The translations under genes and the position numbers were made by a program. Source: Lachnospiraceae bacterium (GTDB lineage: Bacteria > Bacillota > Clostridia > Lachnospirales > Lachnospiraceae). Taken from it: 64,000 nucleotides of DNA. The stretch covers positions 62,001-126,000 of the forward strand of contig FUZG01000009.1 in NCBI GenBank assembly GCA_900168235.1. Reading direction: 5' to 3'. The notes beneath the pieces were generated by a model. The model was not told the DNA's origin. It was given only the letters and a program-made list of their open reading frames with translations, and made no database searches. Numbering within the stretch: position 1 is the first letter of the stretch; every line of letters starts with the position of its first letter. Of the stretch, positions 10,282-19,119 are shown in pieces.

Positions 10282-10306
10282 TTAACCATTACAGTGGGAA
10301 TAGATT

Positions 10307-10906
10307 ATGGAAAATGACGTCAGAATCCGAAAGGCAGATGTTTCTGATACTGAGGAACTCCTTCGGATCTACGATTATTATGTACAAAAAACTGCGATCA
10401 CATTTGAGTATGATACACCTTCTCCTGAGGAGTTTTCTGACCGCATCACAGATATTTTGAAGAAATATCCGTATATCGCGGCGGAAAAGGATGGAAAGAT
10501 CGTGGGATATGCCTATGTTCACAGCTTTGGCGGAAGAATGGCGTATGACTGTTCTGCGGAAACAACGATCTATCTCGATCCTGAGCTCAGAAAATCCGGG
10601 CTCGGAAAGCGTCTGTACGCTGCAATCGAGGATATTACATCAAGACAGGGAATCCTTAATCTATATGCATGTATCGCAGTTCCCCATGGAGATGAGGATC
10701 GGTATCTGACCCGTAACAGTGCGGATTTTCATGAGCACTTAGGTTACCGTCTTACAGGTACTTTTTATAAATGCGGTAATAAATTCGGAAATTGGTACGA
10801 TATGGTCTGGATGGAAAAAATGATCGGAAAGCACGATGGTTCAAGCGTGCCCCCGATCATCCCGTTTAACCAGGTTCTCCCGGATATTGATTTTAGTAAA
10901 TATTAA
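10307..10906 (+). CDS. GNAT N-acetyltransferase, phosphinothricin acetyltransferase-like
   Basis: A 199-residue acetyl-CoA dependent acetyltransferase. It starts with the PAT-type signature RIRKADVSDTEELLRIYDYYV...TAITFEYD, contains AETTIYLDPELRKSGLGKRLY (acetyl-CoA binding RxxGxG/A loop) and FHEHLGYRLTGTFYKCGNKFGNWYDMVWME, the usual PAT/YwnH C-terminal block. The family acetylates amino-acid analogues such as phosphinothricin or methionine sulfoximine. Its stop overlaps the stop of the convergent minus-strand gene by a few bases. Confidence 0.85.
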   Translation: MENDVRIRKADVSDTEELLRIYDYYVQKTAITFEYDTPSPEEFSDRITDILKKYPYIAAEKDGKIVGYAYVHSFGGRMAYDCSAETTIYLDPELRKSGLGKRLYAAIEDITSRQGILNLYACIAVPHGDEDRYLTRNSADFHEHLGYRLTGTFYKCGNKFGNWYDMVWMEKMIGKHDGSSVPPIIPFNQVLPDIDFSKY

Positions 10907-11496
10907 ATACTTTCTTTCATGCCTTTGTGGCCGATTTTTTCGCTGAGAGGAACAACTACTACTTTGTAGCGCATCTTCTGACACCAGATTTTTTGAATAT
11001 CTGTGTCGGACAGATGCTCGAAAAGCGTCCTGCTGTATTCAAAGTGGAATCTCTCCAGAAAATCCTCCATGAAGGCTTCTTTTTGTCTTTCAGTCATATT
11101 TTCTTTTGAAATGATGGAGCGGATCTTTCCGTCCTGCATGACTATCTGGGTCTTGACTATGCCAAGAGATAGCAGTTCGTCCTCATACTCCTGTTTCACC
11201 GTTCCGGACAGTTCTGCAAGACTGACGCTGTCATTTTCGTCTGCAATGCCGTCAATATAGTATCCCTCGATGCTTTCTTCCACGAACTCGGTTTCAACAT
11301 CACTTCGGATCATTCCCTGAAGCCCGGATTCCACCAGCTGATCATACATAGCTTCTAAAAAGAGATTTCCGGCATCATTACGGGACTCTGCTTCGATAAG
11401 GTAGTGCACGATCTCGGCCTGTTCCACGTCAGAAACGCTCTGATCATACGTCAGACATTCTTCATATTCTTTCCAGCTGACCATGTATTTATTCAT
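10903..11496 (-). CDS. Hypothetical protein
   Basis: I do not recognise this 197-residue, acidic, soluble protein. It has no signal peptide or membrane segment; the C-terminal part is basic with WCQKMRYKVVVVPL. The start at 11496 is chosen because GGGAGG is 8 bases upstream. It is convergent with the GNAT gene, and its stop overlaps that gene by 4 bp. Nothing nearby suggests a function. Confidence 0.6.
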   Translation of the reverse strand: MNKYMVSWKEYEECLTYDQSVSDVEQAEIVHYLIEAESRNDAGNLFLEAMYDQLVESGLQGMIRSDVETEFVEESIEGYYIDGIADENDSVSLAELSGTVKQEYEDELLSLGIVKTQIVMQDGKIRSIISKENMTERQKEAFMEDFLERFHFEYSRTLFEHLSDTDIQKIWCQKMRYKVVVVPLSEKIGHKGMKESI

Positions 11497-11825
11497 ATGT
11501 ATCGCCTCCCTGCGCAAAACATACATGAGCATTCCTACTATATTTTTCGCATGGCTTAGGGGCTTTCAACAGATGAAAAGGTGGTCTGATTTTAGGACAA
11601 TTCTCAAGTAATCTGTTTGTGCTGTTTTCCGAATTTTTCCGTTTGGGATTTTTTTTAGAACAATGGAATAGCCATCTGCCGTATTAATGTGTTATAAGGA
11701 GCTTTCATTCTGCTGAAAGAGATAAGTGCCGCAGCTCTGTACAGTATTTTGTACGTGAAATTTTTTGCACAGTATTATTGTTAAAAAATTTGTATCCGAT
11801 AAATAAGGTGTGAGGGTTATAAGTT

Positions 11826-11935
11826 GTTAATACACTGAATGGGGGGTGTATTAACCAAAAAGGAAGAGGCGTGAACTTCCTTTTTTTAGGCAAATGCGGG
11901 CATGGATCAACAAATTTAGATCCAGCCCGCATTTG
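11826..11935. other. Three consecutive perfect hairpins in an intergenic region
   Basis: The ~530 bp between the hypothetical gene and tRNA-Gln holds no convincing ORF but has three adjacent hairpins. The first is GTTAATACAC/GTGTATTAAC (11826-11855). The second is AAAAAGGAAG/CTTCCTTTTT with a following T run (11857-11887), which looks like an intrinsic terminator for plus-strand RNA. The third is CAAATGCGGGC + TGGATC with its complement (11891-11935). Together they could be the 3' part of an unannotated small RNA starting near 11690. Confidence 0.5.
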
Positions 11936-12026
11936 TCAGTCTTTTGTGCAAAAATGCATAATGTGTGCAACTTTAGAAAAACACTTGCAATTTGGGTAAA
12001 GCAGGTGTATCATAATGACTCGTTGA

Positions 12027-12099
12027 TGGGCTATCGCCAAGCGGTAAGGCAACGGACTCTGACTCCGTCACTCCGAAGGTTCGAATCCTTCTAGCCCAG
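12027..12099 (+). tRNA. tRNA-Gln (anticodon CTG)
   Basis: Cloverleaf read by eye: acceptor TGGGCTA / TAGCCCA with discriminator G, D arm GCC..GGC, anticodon stem ACGGA/TCCGT with loop CTCTGAC (anticodon CTG), T arm AAGG-TTCGAAT-CCTT. CCA is not encoded (CTA follows). A TTGCAA -35 and TATCAT -10 lie 17 bp apart just upstream. Confidence 0.95.
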
Positions 12100-12108
12100 C
12101 TATATTTA

Positions 12109-12145
12109 ATCCCCGGTATTCAAGTGATACTGGGGATTTTTGTTT
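12109..12145 (+). terminator. Intrinsic terminator after tRNA-Gln
   Basis: ATCCCCGGTATT / GATACTGGGGAT hairpin followed by TTTTTGTTTT, 10 bp past the tRNA. Confidence 0.85.
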
Positions 12146-12200
12146 TCGGAGTACTTGGCGAGATATTTTCGAGTCTGGCATAATCTGTTAAGCAAAATAA

Positions 12201-12239
12201 AACCCGCGCAGGAACGATCATGTTCTGCGCGGGTTGTTT
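12201..12239 (-). terminator. Intrinsic terminator of the alanine symporter gene
   Basis: GC-rich hairpin AACCCGCGCAGGAAC / GTTCTGCGCGGGTT with a T-rich run on the minus strand, immediately past the symporter stop codon. Confidence 0.85.
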
Positions 12240-13697
12240 TTATGAAGCTTCAGTTTCTTCCTGCCATATCTCGCTGTTTTTCTTAATGAAAGGGCGGATC
12301 TCACCACCGGTCTTTCTCTTTTTCATATGATTCATTTCATAATCTTTCAGCGATTCCACAGCCTCTTTTGAAAGAGGGATAAGTGCGAGTACGTTAAATA
12401 CGGTCATGAGACCGATACCAACATCACCAAGATCCCATACAAAAGTATATGCAGCCATACATCCGATAAAGAGATTTACGATAGCGATGAGCTTGTAAAC
12501 TGTCTGCGATGTCCAGTTATCTCCGAATATGTAGGCAACGTTGCTTCTTGCATAGAAGAGGATACCGATAAATGTGGAGAAACAGAAAAACCAGAGGGTC
12601 AATGCTATAAAGATAACTCCGGCATTTCCAAAGTAATATTTCATAGCTGCCTGAAGGAGATCCATGCCTCCGAGACCGTTTGTAACTGTTTCAGGTACAA
12701 TAAGCATCATGAATGCGGTGCAGCTGCATATCACGATAGTATCGATAAATACACCGAGAGCCTGGAGCAGACCTGACTTTACAGGATGATTTACATCTGC
12801 TGCAGCAGCCGCGCAGGGAGCAGAGCCGGAACCTGCTTCATTTGAGAAGAGTCCTCTCTTTACTCCGTTCATGAGTACTGTACCAAAAGCACCGGACGCT
12901 GCCTGTCGGATTCCGAATGCCTCATGGAAGATCCTTGAAAATACTGACGGAAGTGCGCCGATATTTGTGATGATCACGTAAACAGTCAGAAGGAAATAAA
13001 ATGTTGCCATTATAGGAACGATAACATCAAGAACCTTGACTGATATGTTCTTTCTAAGAACGATAAATGCGCTTATCGCACAGAGAATAACAGCGGTTGC
13101 AATAGGCGGAACGTTAAATGCATTTTCAAATGCTGATGATACGGAGTTTCCGATAACCTGACTGATACCGCACCAGCAAAGGAGTCCTGATAATGCGAAG
13201 AGGACAGCGATCACGCTCTTTTTCTTCCTGCCCTTAAAGAGGCTGTGCAGATAATATGCCGGACCTCCGCGGTATCCGCCGTAGAGAGGATCCTTTTCTT
13301 TATAAATCTGTGAAAGTGTAGCCTCTACAAAAGCTGTGCCGGAACCGATCATAGCTGTGATCCACATCCAGAAAACAGCACCCGGACCGCCGGCTGACAC
13401 AGCAGCCACAACTCCTACGAGATTACCCATTCCAACGCGTGTTGCAGTTGAAACAATGAGGGCTTCGATTCCTGAAAGAGCGTTTTCCTTTCCGTTGGCT
13501 GACTTTTTTTCTATTGAGAGACGGAGCATCTCAGGAAAAAGCCTGATAGGAAGAAACCTCGTGATGACGGTACAGAATATACCGGTCGGAATCAGAAGGA
13601 TGACTATAAGAGATAAGCCCAGGGATGAACCTCCGGGAAGAGGGATCGTTACCAGATCGCCCCATAAAAGGTTGTAAACAAAAGATACTATATTCAT
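12240..13697 (-). CDS. Sodium:alanine symporter (AGCS family)
   Basis: A 485-residue multi-pass membrane carrier of the alanine or glycine:cation symporter family (DagA/AlsT-like). The family signatures are clear: GMGNLVGVVAAVSAGGPGAVFWMW near residues 90-115, YKEKDPLYGGYRGGPAYYL, NGVKRGLFSNEAGSGSAPCAAAAA in the middle, and a cytoplasmic basic tail. About ten or eleven hydrophobic segments are visible. It imports alanine or glycine with Na+. It stands alone with its own terminator and is divergent from the polyamine operon. Confidence 0.93.
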   Translation of the reverse strand: MNIVSFVYNLLWGDLVTIPLPGGSSLGLSLIVILLIPTGIFCTVITRFLPIRLFPEMLRLSIEKKSANGKENALSGIEALIVSTATRVGMGNLVGVVAAVSAGGPGAVFWMWITAMIGSGTAFVEATLSQIYKEKDPLYGGYRGGPAYYLHSLFKGRKKKSVIAVLFALSGLLCWCGISQVIGNSVSSAFENAFNVPPIATAVILCAISAFIVLRKNISVKVLDVIVPIMATFYFLLTVYVIITNIGALPSVFSRIFHEAFGIRQAASGAFGTVLMNGVKRGLFSNEAGSGSAPCAAAAADVNHPVKSGLLQALGVFIDTIVICSCTAFMMLIVPETVTNGLGGMDLLQAAMKYYFGNAGVIFIALTLWFFCFSTFIGILFYARSNVAYIFGDNWTSQTVYKLIAIVNLFIGCMAAYTFVWDLGDVGIGLMTVFNVLALIPLSKEAVESLKDYEMNHMKKRKTGGEIRPFIKKNSEIWQEETEAS

Positions 13698-14019
13698 TTT
13701 CAGACATTCCTAACTTGATGATATTTAATACGACGTTGATTAATTTTACTATTTGTCCGTGAGAATTTAAAGCGTTACGCTTTAACTTTTTAAAGTGGTC
13801 AAGAATGATCATGAAAGTTTAGCATTTATAAGGTTCGACCGACATGTGTATTTGGTACACGGACATTTTTCAACAAAATGTATTTTATATGTCTCATTAC
13901 TATGCTGTGTATTTTTTATAAAAAATTTATATTGGTGGTCAGGTTGCACAAATAAAATATTTAAATGTATACAATTTGTTAGATTCTTGGGTTTTATGTA
14001 TTTAAAATCAAATTCTTTA

Positions 14020-14389
14020 TTGACATGAAAAATATTTTTGTTATTCTGTATGTCGATAGATACAATTCTGTTTCTACGTAGGCCTGCTGCAGAAATTTGG
14101 TTATTTACTGTGAAAAGCTCATCGGACAGGGCCGGCCATTGCCGAAGTGGTGTAATGCCACATATTGATCGAGTTAAAAGCTCAATTTTATAAGTTGGTT
14201 ACTTCATAACCGGTGTTAAAAGCACACACTTGTGAAACGTTCAATAGGCAATCTGACAGAGACAGATCTGAAATGATTAAGGGAATGAGAACAGGCAGTG
14301 CTGCAATACGCGGTACTGCCTTTTTTGTTGCCGAATACAGGTGAACGTAAGTGCCGGAGTCGTCACCTGCATTTGGAGGGTAAGGGAAT
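14020..14389 (+). promoter_or_regulatory. Promoter and long structured leader with terminator of the polyamine operon
   Basis: TTGACA (14020) and TATTCT (14042) with a 16-bp spacer give a start near 14054, so the leader is ~335 nt. It holds a string of hairpins: a GTGG/CCAC stem near 14150, GGTTA/TAACC near 14200-14215, and two small stems with the same TAAAA loop (GAGT-TAAAA-GCTC and GTGT-TAAAA-GCAC). It ends in a strong intrinsic terminator, AGGCAGTGCTGC / GCGGTACTGCC plus TTTTTT (14293-14326), about 65 nt before the first start codon. This is the layout of a transcription-attenuating riboswitch. The aptamer does not match the lysine, guanidine-I, T-box, SAM or cobalamin consensus as I know them. 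Confidence 0.65.
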
Positions 14390-15850
14390 ATGGATCTGGA
14401 AAAACAGAAACGAGCTCCAATTTATGATGCGCTGGAGCGTTTTAGAAAACTGCACGTAGTTCCATTTGATGTGCCGGGGCATAAAAGAGGACGGGGAAAT
14501 CCGGAACTGGTGAATTTCCTCGGTTCCCAGTGTGTCGGGATAGACGTCAACTCTATGAAGCCGCTGGACAATCTGTGTCACCCTGTTTCTATCATTAAAG
14601 AGGCAGAGGAGCTGGCGGCTGATGCATTTGGAGCAGCCCACTCTTTCCTGATGGTAGGCGGAACAACATCTGCGGTTCAGGCGATGGTGCTTTCTGCCTG
14701 TAAAGCAGGAGACAAGATAATCCTTCCGAGAAATGTACATAAAAGTGCTATCAATGCACTGGTGCTCTGCGGTGCGACTCCGGTTTATATCGATCCGAAG
14801 GTTGATACGGAGCTGGGGATCCCTCTTGGAATGGAAGTTGCTGATGTAAAAAAGGCAATGGATGAAAATCCTGATGCAAAGGCAGTGCTGATCAACAATC
14901 CGACCTATTACGGTATCTGTTCTGATCTGCGGACCATTGTAAAAATGGCGCACGAGCATAACATGCTGGCTTTAGTGGATGAAGCTCACGGAACTCATTT
15001 TTACTTTAGCGATGAGCTTCCCTGCTCTGCGATGGAAGCAGAGGCTGATATGGCTTCCATCTCTATGCACAAATCCGGTGGAAGCCTGACTCAGAGCTCA
15101 CTGCTCCTTCTTGGCAAAAATATGAACCCGGGATATGTGAGCCAGATCATAAATCTTACTCAGACTACCAGTGCGTCATATCTTTTGATGGCAAGCCTCG
15201 ATCTGTCCCGCAGAAATCTCGCTCTCAGAGGTAAGGAATCCTTTGAGAAGGTTGCAAGGATGGCACAGTACGCGAGAGAAGAGATAAATGAGATCGGCGG
15301 TTACTATGCTTATGGAAAAGAGCTTATAAATGGCGGAAGCGTATATGATTTTGACGTGACAAAGCTTGCCGTACTGACTCACAGGATAGGACTCGCAGGT
15401 ATCGAAGTTTACGACCTTCTCCGTGATGAATACGATATTCAGATGGAATTTGGTGATATCAGCAATATCCTTGCTTACATTTCCATCGGGGACTCTATTC
15501 AGGATATAGAAAGGCTTGTGGGAGCACTGTCTGATATTTACAGACTTTATTCAAAGCCTGAAAAGAAGCTGTTTTCTGCGGAATATATATCGCCTGAAGT
15601 CGTGACTACTCCTCAGACTGCTTTTTATGCAGAGAAGGAATCACTCCCGATAATGGAATGTGCCGGAAGGGTCTGTGCGGAGTCTGTTATGTGCTATCCC
15701 CCGGGAATACCGATCCTGGCGCCGGGCGAAGTCATTACAAAGGACATCATTGAATATATTAAATTTGCAAAAGAAAAAGGCTGCTCTATGCAGGGCCCGG
15801 AGAGTGATGATATCTCACGCCTCAATGTACTGAAGGAAGGAACCTACTGA
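14390..15850 (+). CDS. speA: Orn/Lys/Arg-family PLP decarboxylase, probably arginine decarboxylase
   Basis: A 486-residue fold-type-I (aspartate aminotransferase-like) decarboxylase of the short Bacillus SpeA/YaaO type. The N-terminal VPFDVPGHKRGRG is the family signature. VGGTTSAVQAM binds the PLP phosphate, DEAHGTHFYFS holds the PLP-contacting Asp, and SMHKSGGSLTQSS contains the Schiff-base Lys. The C-terminal half ends with PPGIPILAPGE. Agmatine deiminase and N-carbamoylputrescine amidase follow in the same operon, which points to arginine as substrate and agmatine as product. Lysine activity cannot be excluded from sequence. First gene of a six-gene operon behind a terminator-bearing leader. 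Confidence 0.88.
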   Translation: MDLEKQKRAPIYDALERFRKLHVVPFDVPGHKRGRGNPELVNFLGSQCVGIDVNSMKPLDNLCHPVSIIKEAEELAADAFGAAHSFLMVGGTTSAVQAMVLSACKAGDKIILPRNVHKSAINALVLCGATPVYIDPKVDTELGIPLGMEVADVKKAMDENPDAKAVLINNPTYYGICSDLRTIVKMAHEHNMLALVDEAHGTHFYFSDELPCSAMEAEADMASISMHKSGGSLTQSSLLLLGKNMNPGYVSQIINLTQTTSASYLLMASLDLSRRNLALRGKESFEKVARMAQYAREEINEIGGYYAYGKELINGGSVYDFDVTKLAVLTHRIGLAGIEVYDLLRDEYDIQMEFGDISNILAYISIGDSIQDIERLVGALSDIYRLYSKPEKKLFSAEYISPEVVTTPQTAFYAEKESLPIMECAGRVCAESVMCYPPGIPILAPGEVITKDIIEYIKFAKEKGCSMQGPESDDISRLNVLKEGTY

Positions 15851-15851
15851 T

Positions 15852-16712
15852 ATGGAATTTTGGTTTGAAGAGTTACACACAAATAATGTAAAGATGTCTA
15901 TCAGAGTCGATAAACAGCTCTTCTCCGGGGAAAGCGAGTATCAGAGGATCGATGTTTTCCAGTCTCCTGAATTTGGACGGTTCCTCTGTTCAAACGGCAG
16001 TGTGATCTTTTCTGAGGCAGACGAGTTTGTTTACGATGAAATGATCGTGCACGTGCCTATGGCGGTGCATCCGGGCGTGAAAAAGGTCCTGGTCATCGGC
16101 GGAGGTGACGGCGGAGTAGCGAGAGAGCTTTCTTACTATGATGAGATCGAAGAGATCGATGTGGTCGAAGAGGATCAGCTTTTTATCGATGTCTGCAAGG
16201 AATGGTTTCCGGATAATGCCTGTGGTCTGAATGATCCCAGAGTAAAGATCTACAACGAAAACGGACTCAGATTTCTGCGCTCAAGGCATGATCAGTATGA
16301 TCTCATAATTAACGACTGTACTGATCCGCTTGGACATACAGCAGGCATGTTTACAAAGGAATTTTACGGAAACTGCTACCGTGCACTTCATGATGACGGC
16401 ATCATGGTCTACCAGCATGGAAGTCCGTTTTTTGATGAAGATGAGGATTCATGCCGTGCGATGCACAGAAAGGCATATAGAAGCTTCCCGATAAACCGTG
16501 TTTATCAGGCGCACATCCCTACATGCCCTGCGGGCTACTGGCTCTTTGGTTTTGCCAGCAAAAAATACCATCCGCTGAAAGACTTTAATAAACAGCGATG
16601 GAATGACAGAAATATAAAAACTTGGTATTACACAACAAATCTGCACTGCGGTTCATTTATGCTGCCGCGTTACGTAGAAGACCTTTTACGCGAGGAGGAA
16701 AATAAGATATGA
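15852..16712 (+). CDS. speE: Polyamine aminopropyltransferase (spermidine synthase)
   Basis: A 286-residue class-I methyltransferase-fold aminopropyltransferase. VLVIGGGDGGVARELSYY is the decarboxylated-SAM binding signature, DVVEEDQLFIDVCKEWFP the second strand, and NDCTDPLGHTAG holds the catalytic Asp. The expected YHEM near the putrescine pocket reads YDEM. It begins 2 bp after the decarboxylase and overlaps the next gene by 4 bp (ATGA). It would transfer aminopropyl from decarboxylated SAM to putrescine, yet no SpeD is present in the window while a complete carboxyspermidine route follows. Confidence 0.9.
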   Translation: MEFWFEELHTNNVKMSIRVDKQLFSGESEYQRIDVFQSPEFGRFLCSNGSVIFSEADEFVYDEMIVHVPMAVHPGVKKVLVIGGGDGGVARELSYYDEIEEIDVVEEDQLFIDVCKEWFPDNACGLNDPRVKIYNENGLRFLRSRHDQYDLIINDCTDPLGHTAGMFTKEFYGNCYRALHDDGIMVYQHGSPFFDEDEDSCRAMHRKAYRSFPINRVYQAHIPTCPAGYWLFGFASKKYHPLKDFNKQRWNDRNIKTWYYTTNLHCGSFMLPRYVEDLLREEENKI

Positions 16713-17968
16713 GTAGAATTTTAGTTATCGGATGCGGTGGAGTAGCTCAGGTTGCTATCCAGAAATGCTGCCAGAACAGCGATATTTTTACAGAGCTCTG
16801 CATTGCGAGCAGGACTGTATCAAAGTGCGATGCACTGAAAGAAAAGCTTGAAGGAAAGACATCAACTGTCGTTACAACTGCTCAGGTTGACGCAGACCAT
16901 GTTGAAGAGGTTAAGGCTCTTATCGAGTCCTACAAGCCTGATGTTGTGCTCAATGTAGCACTTCCTTATCAGGATCTGACTATCATGGAAGCCTGCCTTG
17001 CATGCGGTGTTCACTACATCGATACAGCAAATTACGAGCCGGAAGATACTGATGATCCGGAGTGGAGAAAGATTTATGAAAAGAGATGCAAGGATCTCGG
17101 TTTCTCCGCATATTTCGATTATTCATGGCAGTGGGCATACGACCAGAAATTTAAGGATGCAGGCCTCACAGCACTTCTCGGAACAGGCTTTGATCCCGGT
17201 GTAACAAGCGTATTCTCAGCATATGCCTTAAAGCATTATTTTGATGAGATCCACACGATCGATATCCTCGACTGCAACGGCGGTGATCACGGATATCCGT
17301 TCGCAACAAACTTTAATCCTGAGGTAAACCTTCGTGAAGTAAGCGCTCCCGGAAGCTATTGGGAAGACGGCCACTGGGTAGAAGTTCCTGCAATGTCCAT
17401 TAAGCGCGAGTACAACTTCCCTGAAGTCGGCGAAAAGGATATGTATCTCCTTCATCATGAAGAGATCGAGGCACTTGCAAAGAACATCCCGGGTGTAAAG
17501 CGCATCCGATTCTTTATGACATTCGGACAGAGCTACCTTACACACATGAACTGCCTTGAAAATGTAGGTATGCTCTCAACTACTCCGATCGATTTCAATG
17601 GACAGAAAATTGTACCTATCCAGTTCCTGAAGGCGCTTCTTCCTGATCCTGCATCTCTGGGTCCGAGAACTGTGGGAAAGACAAACATCGGATGTATCTT
17701 TACAGGCGTAAAGGATGGTAAGGAAAAGACTATCTATATCTATAATGTCTGCGACCATCAGGAGTGCTATAAGGAGCTCGGAAGCCAGGCTATCAGCTAT
17801 ACAACAGGTGTTCCGGCAATGATCGGTTCTGCACTTGTGGCAAGCGGAGTATGGAATAAGCGCGGAGCGCTCACAACTGACGAGTTTGATCCGGATCCGT
17901 ACATGGATATGCTGAATAAGTTCGGTCTTCCCTGGGTAGTTGAAGAGAACCCTGTGATCGTAGAGTAA
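16709..17968 (+). CDS. Carboxynorspermidine/carboxyspermidine dehydrogenase (saccharopine dehydrogenase family)
   Basis: A 419-residue NADP(H)-dependent reductase. ILVIGCGGVAQVAIQKC is the Rossmann nucleotide loop; NVALPYQDLTIMEACLACGVHYIDTANYEP and LGTGFDPGVTSVF are typical of saccharopine-dehydrogenase-like CASDH. The family condenses L-aspartate semialdehyde with putrescine (or diaminopropane) and reduces the imine to carboxyspermidine (or carboxynorspermidine). Placement between aminopropyltransferase and the matching decarboxylase, in an operon that makes putrescine, supports carboxyspermidine as product. It overlaps the upstream gene by 4 bp. Confidence 0.92.
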   Translation: MSRILVIGCGGVAQVAIQKCCQNSDIFTELCIASRTVSKCDALKEKLEGKTSTVVTTAQVDADHVEEVKALIESYKPDVVLNVALPYQDLTIMEACLACGVHYIDTANYEPEDTDDPEWRKIYEKRCKDLGFSAYFDYSWQWAYDQKFKDAGLTALLGTGFDPGVTSVFSAYALKHYFDEIHTIDILDCNGGDHGYPFATNFNPEVNLREVSAPGSYWEDGHWVEVPAMSIKREYNFPEVGEKDMYLLHHEEIEALAKNIPGVKRIRFFMTFGQSYLTHMNCLENVGMLSTTPIDFNGQKIVPIQFLKALLPDPASLGPRTVGKTNIGCIFTGVKDGKEKTIYIYNVCDHQECYKELGSQAISYTTGVPAMIGSALVASGVWNKRGALTTDEFDPDPYMDMLNKFGLPWVVEENPVIVE

Positions 17969-17979
17969 GGTACAAAAAT

Positions 17980-19107
17980 TTGAAAGCTACAGAACTTCAG
18001 ACACCGGTATATCTGGTGGACGAAAAACGAATAGAGGAAAACCTGCGGATACTTCACGGAGTGGAAGAGAGGACCGGATGTCATATTCTTTTGGCGCAGA
18101 AAGCTTTCTCCATGTTCCGTATTTATCCGCTGATCTCAAAGTATATTTCAGGTGCTACTGCAAGCGGTCTTTTTGAGGCAAGGCTCGCGCAAGAGGAAAT
18201 GCAGGGTGAGAATCATGTATTCTGCCCTGCATATACAACTGCTGAAATGCAGGAAATCTGCGGTATCTGCGACCACATCAGCTTTAATTCCATGAGACAG
18301 CTGGAGCTCCATCGTCCAATATGGGAAAAAGCCGGTGTCAGCGTAGGTATCCGTATAAATCCTGAGTTTTCGACACAGGATGGTCATGAGATCTATGACC
18401 CCTGTGCGCCCGGATCACGGCTCGGCGTCCTGAAAAAGGATCTGCCGCCACACCTTCCGAAAGGAGTTCAGGGAATACACTTCCATACCCTTTGCGAACA
18501 GGATGCAGAACCGCTTGCAGATACGGTGGCTTCTGTTGAGGAGAATTTCGGAAATTATCTAAATGAGGCAAAATGGGTAAATCTTGGGGGCGGACATCAT
18601 ATCACAAAGCCCGGATACAATATAGAACTTCTTGAAAAGACCATAAGGCATCTTCGTGATACTTATGATGTAGAGGTTTATCTGGAACCCGGGGAAGCTA
18701 TAGCGTTAAACGCAGGCTATCTTTATACAAAGGTCATGGATATCGTTGAAAATACGCTTCCTATCCTGATACTTGATGCTTCTGCGGCATGTCATATGCC
18801 GGATGTGCTGGAAATGCCCTATAGACCGCCTCTTTTTAACGGCGGGGAACCGGGAGAAAAGGCTGTAACATGCAGGCTTGCATCCAGAACATGCCTTGCA
18901 GGTGATGTTATCGGGGATTACAGCTTTGATCGTATGCCTGAGATAGGTGATACACTGATATTTGAAGATATGGCGATCTACTCCATGGTCAAGAATAATA
19001 CCTTTAACGGCATGCCTCTTCCTGATATCGCACTCATGCATGTTGACGGAAATTGTGAGGTAGTTAGACAATTTGGATATGATGACTTTAAGTGTCGTCT
19101 GTCCTGA
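17980..19107 (+). CDS. nspC: Carboxynorspermidine/carboxyspermidine decarboxylase
   Basis: A 375-residue fold-type-III (alanine-racemase-like) PLP enzyme. The PLP Lys lies in HILLAQKAFSMF near residue 40. INPEF...PCAPGSRLG, GIHFHTLCEQ, WVNLGGGHHITKPGYN and EPGEAIALNAGYL are NspC signatures, and SCLAGD-like CLAGDVIGDY supplies the active-site Cys. It removes CO2 from carboxyspermidine to yield spermidine. The start is a TTG with AAGG about 9 bases upstream, 11 bp after the dehydrogenase stop. Confidence 0.93.
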   Translation: MKATELQTPVYLVDEKRIEENLRILHGVEERTGCHILLAQKAFSMFRIYPLISKYISGATASGLFEARLAQEEMQGENHVFCPAYTTAEMQEICGICDHISFNSMRQLELHRPIWEKAGVSVGIRINPEFSTQDGHEIYDPCAPGSRLGVLKKDLPPHLPKGVQGIHFHTLCEQDAEPLADTVASVEENFGNYLNEAKWVNLGGGHHITKPGYNIELLEKTIRHLRDTYDVEVYLEPGEAIALNAGYLYTKVMDIVENTLPILILDASAACHMPDVLEMPYRPPLFNGGEPGEKAVTCRLASRTCLAGDVIGDYSFDRMPEIGDTLIFEDMAIYSMVKNNTFNGMPLPDIALMHVDGNCEVVRQFGYDDFKCRLS

Positions 19108-19119
19108 CTTGGTAAAGAT

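Noticed and set aside
11711-11790. Small hydrophobic peptide after AAGGAG near 11697
   Set aside because: The frame would need an ATT or CTG start; too weak to call.
14070-14330. T-box, lysine or guanidine-I riboswitch in the polyamine leader
   Set aside because: The T-box TGGNACCGCG, the lysine AGGTAGAGG and the ykkC core are all absent; a stray GCCGAAG is not enough. Left as unidentified.
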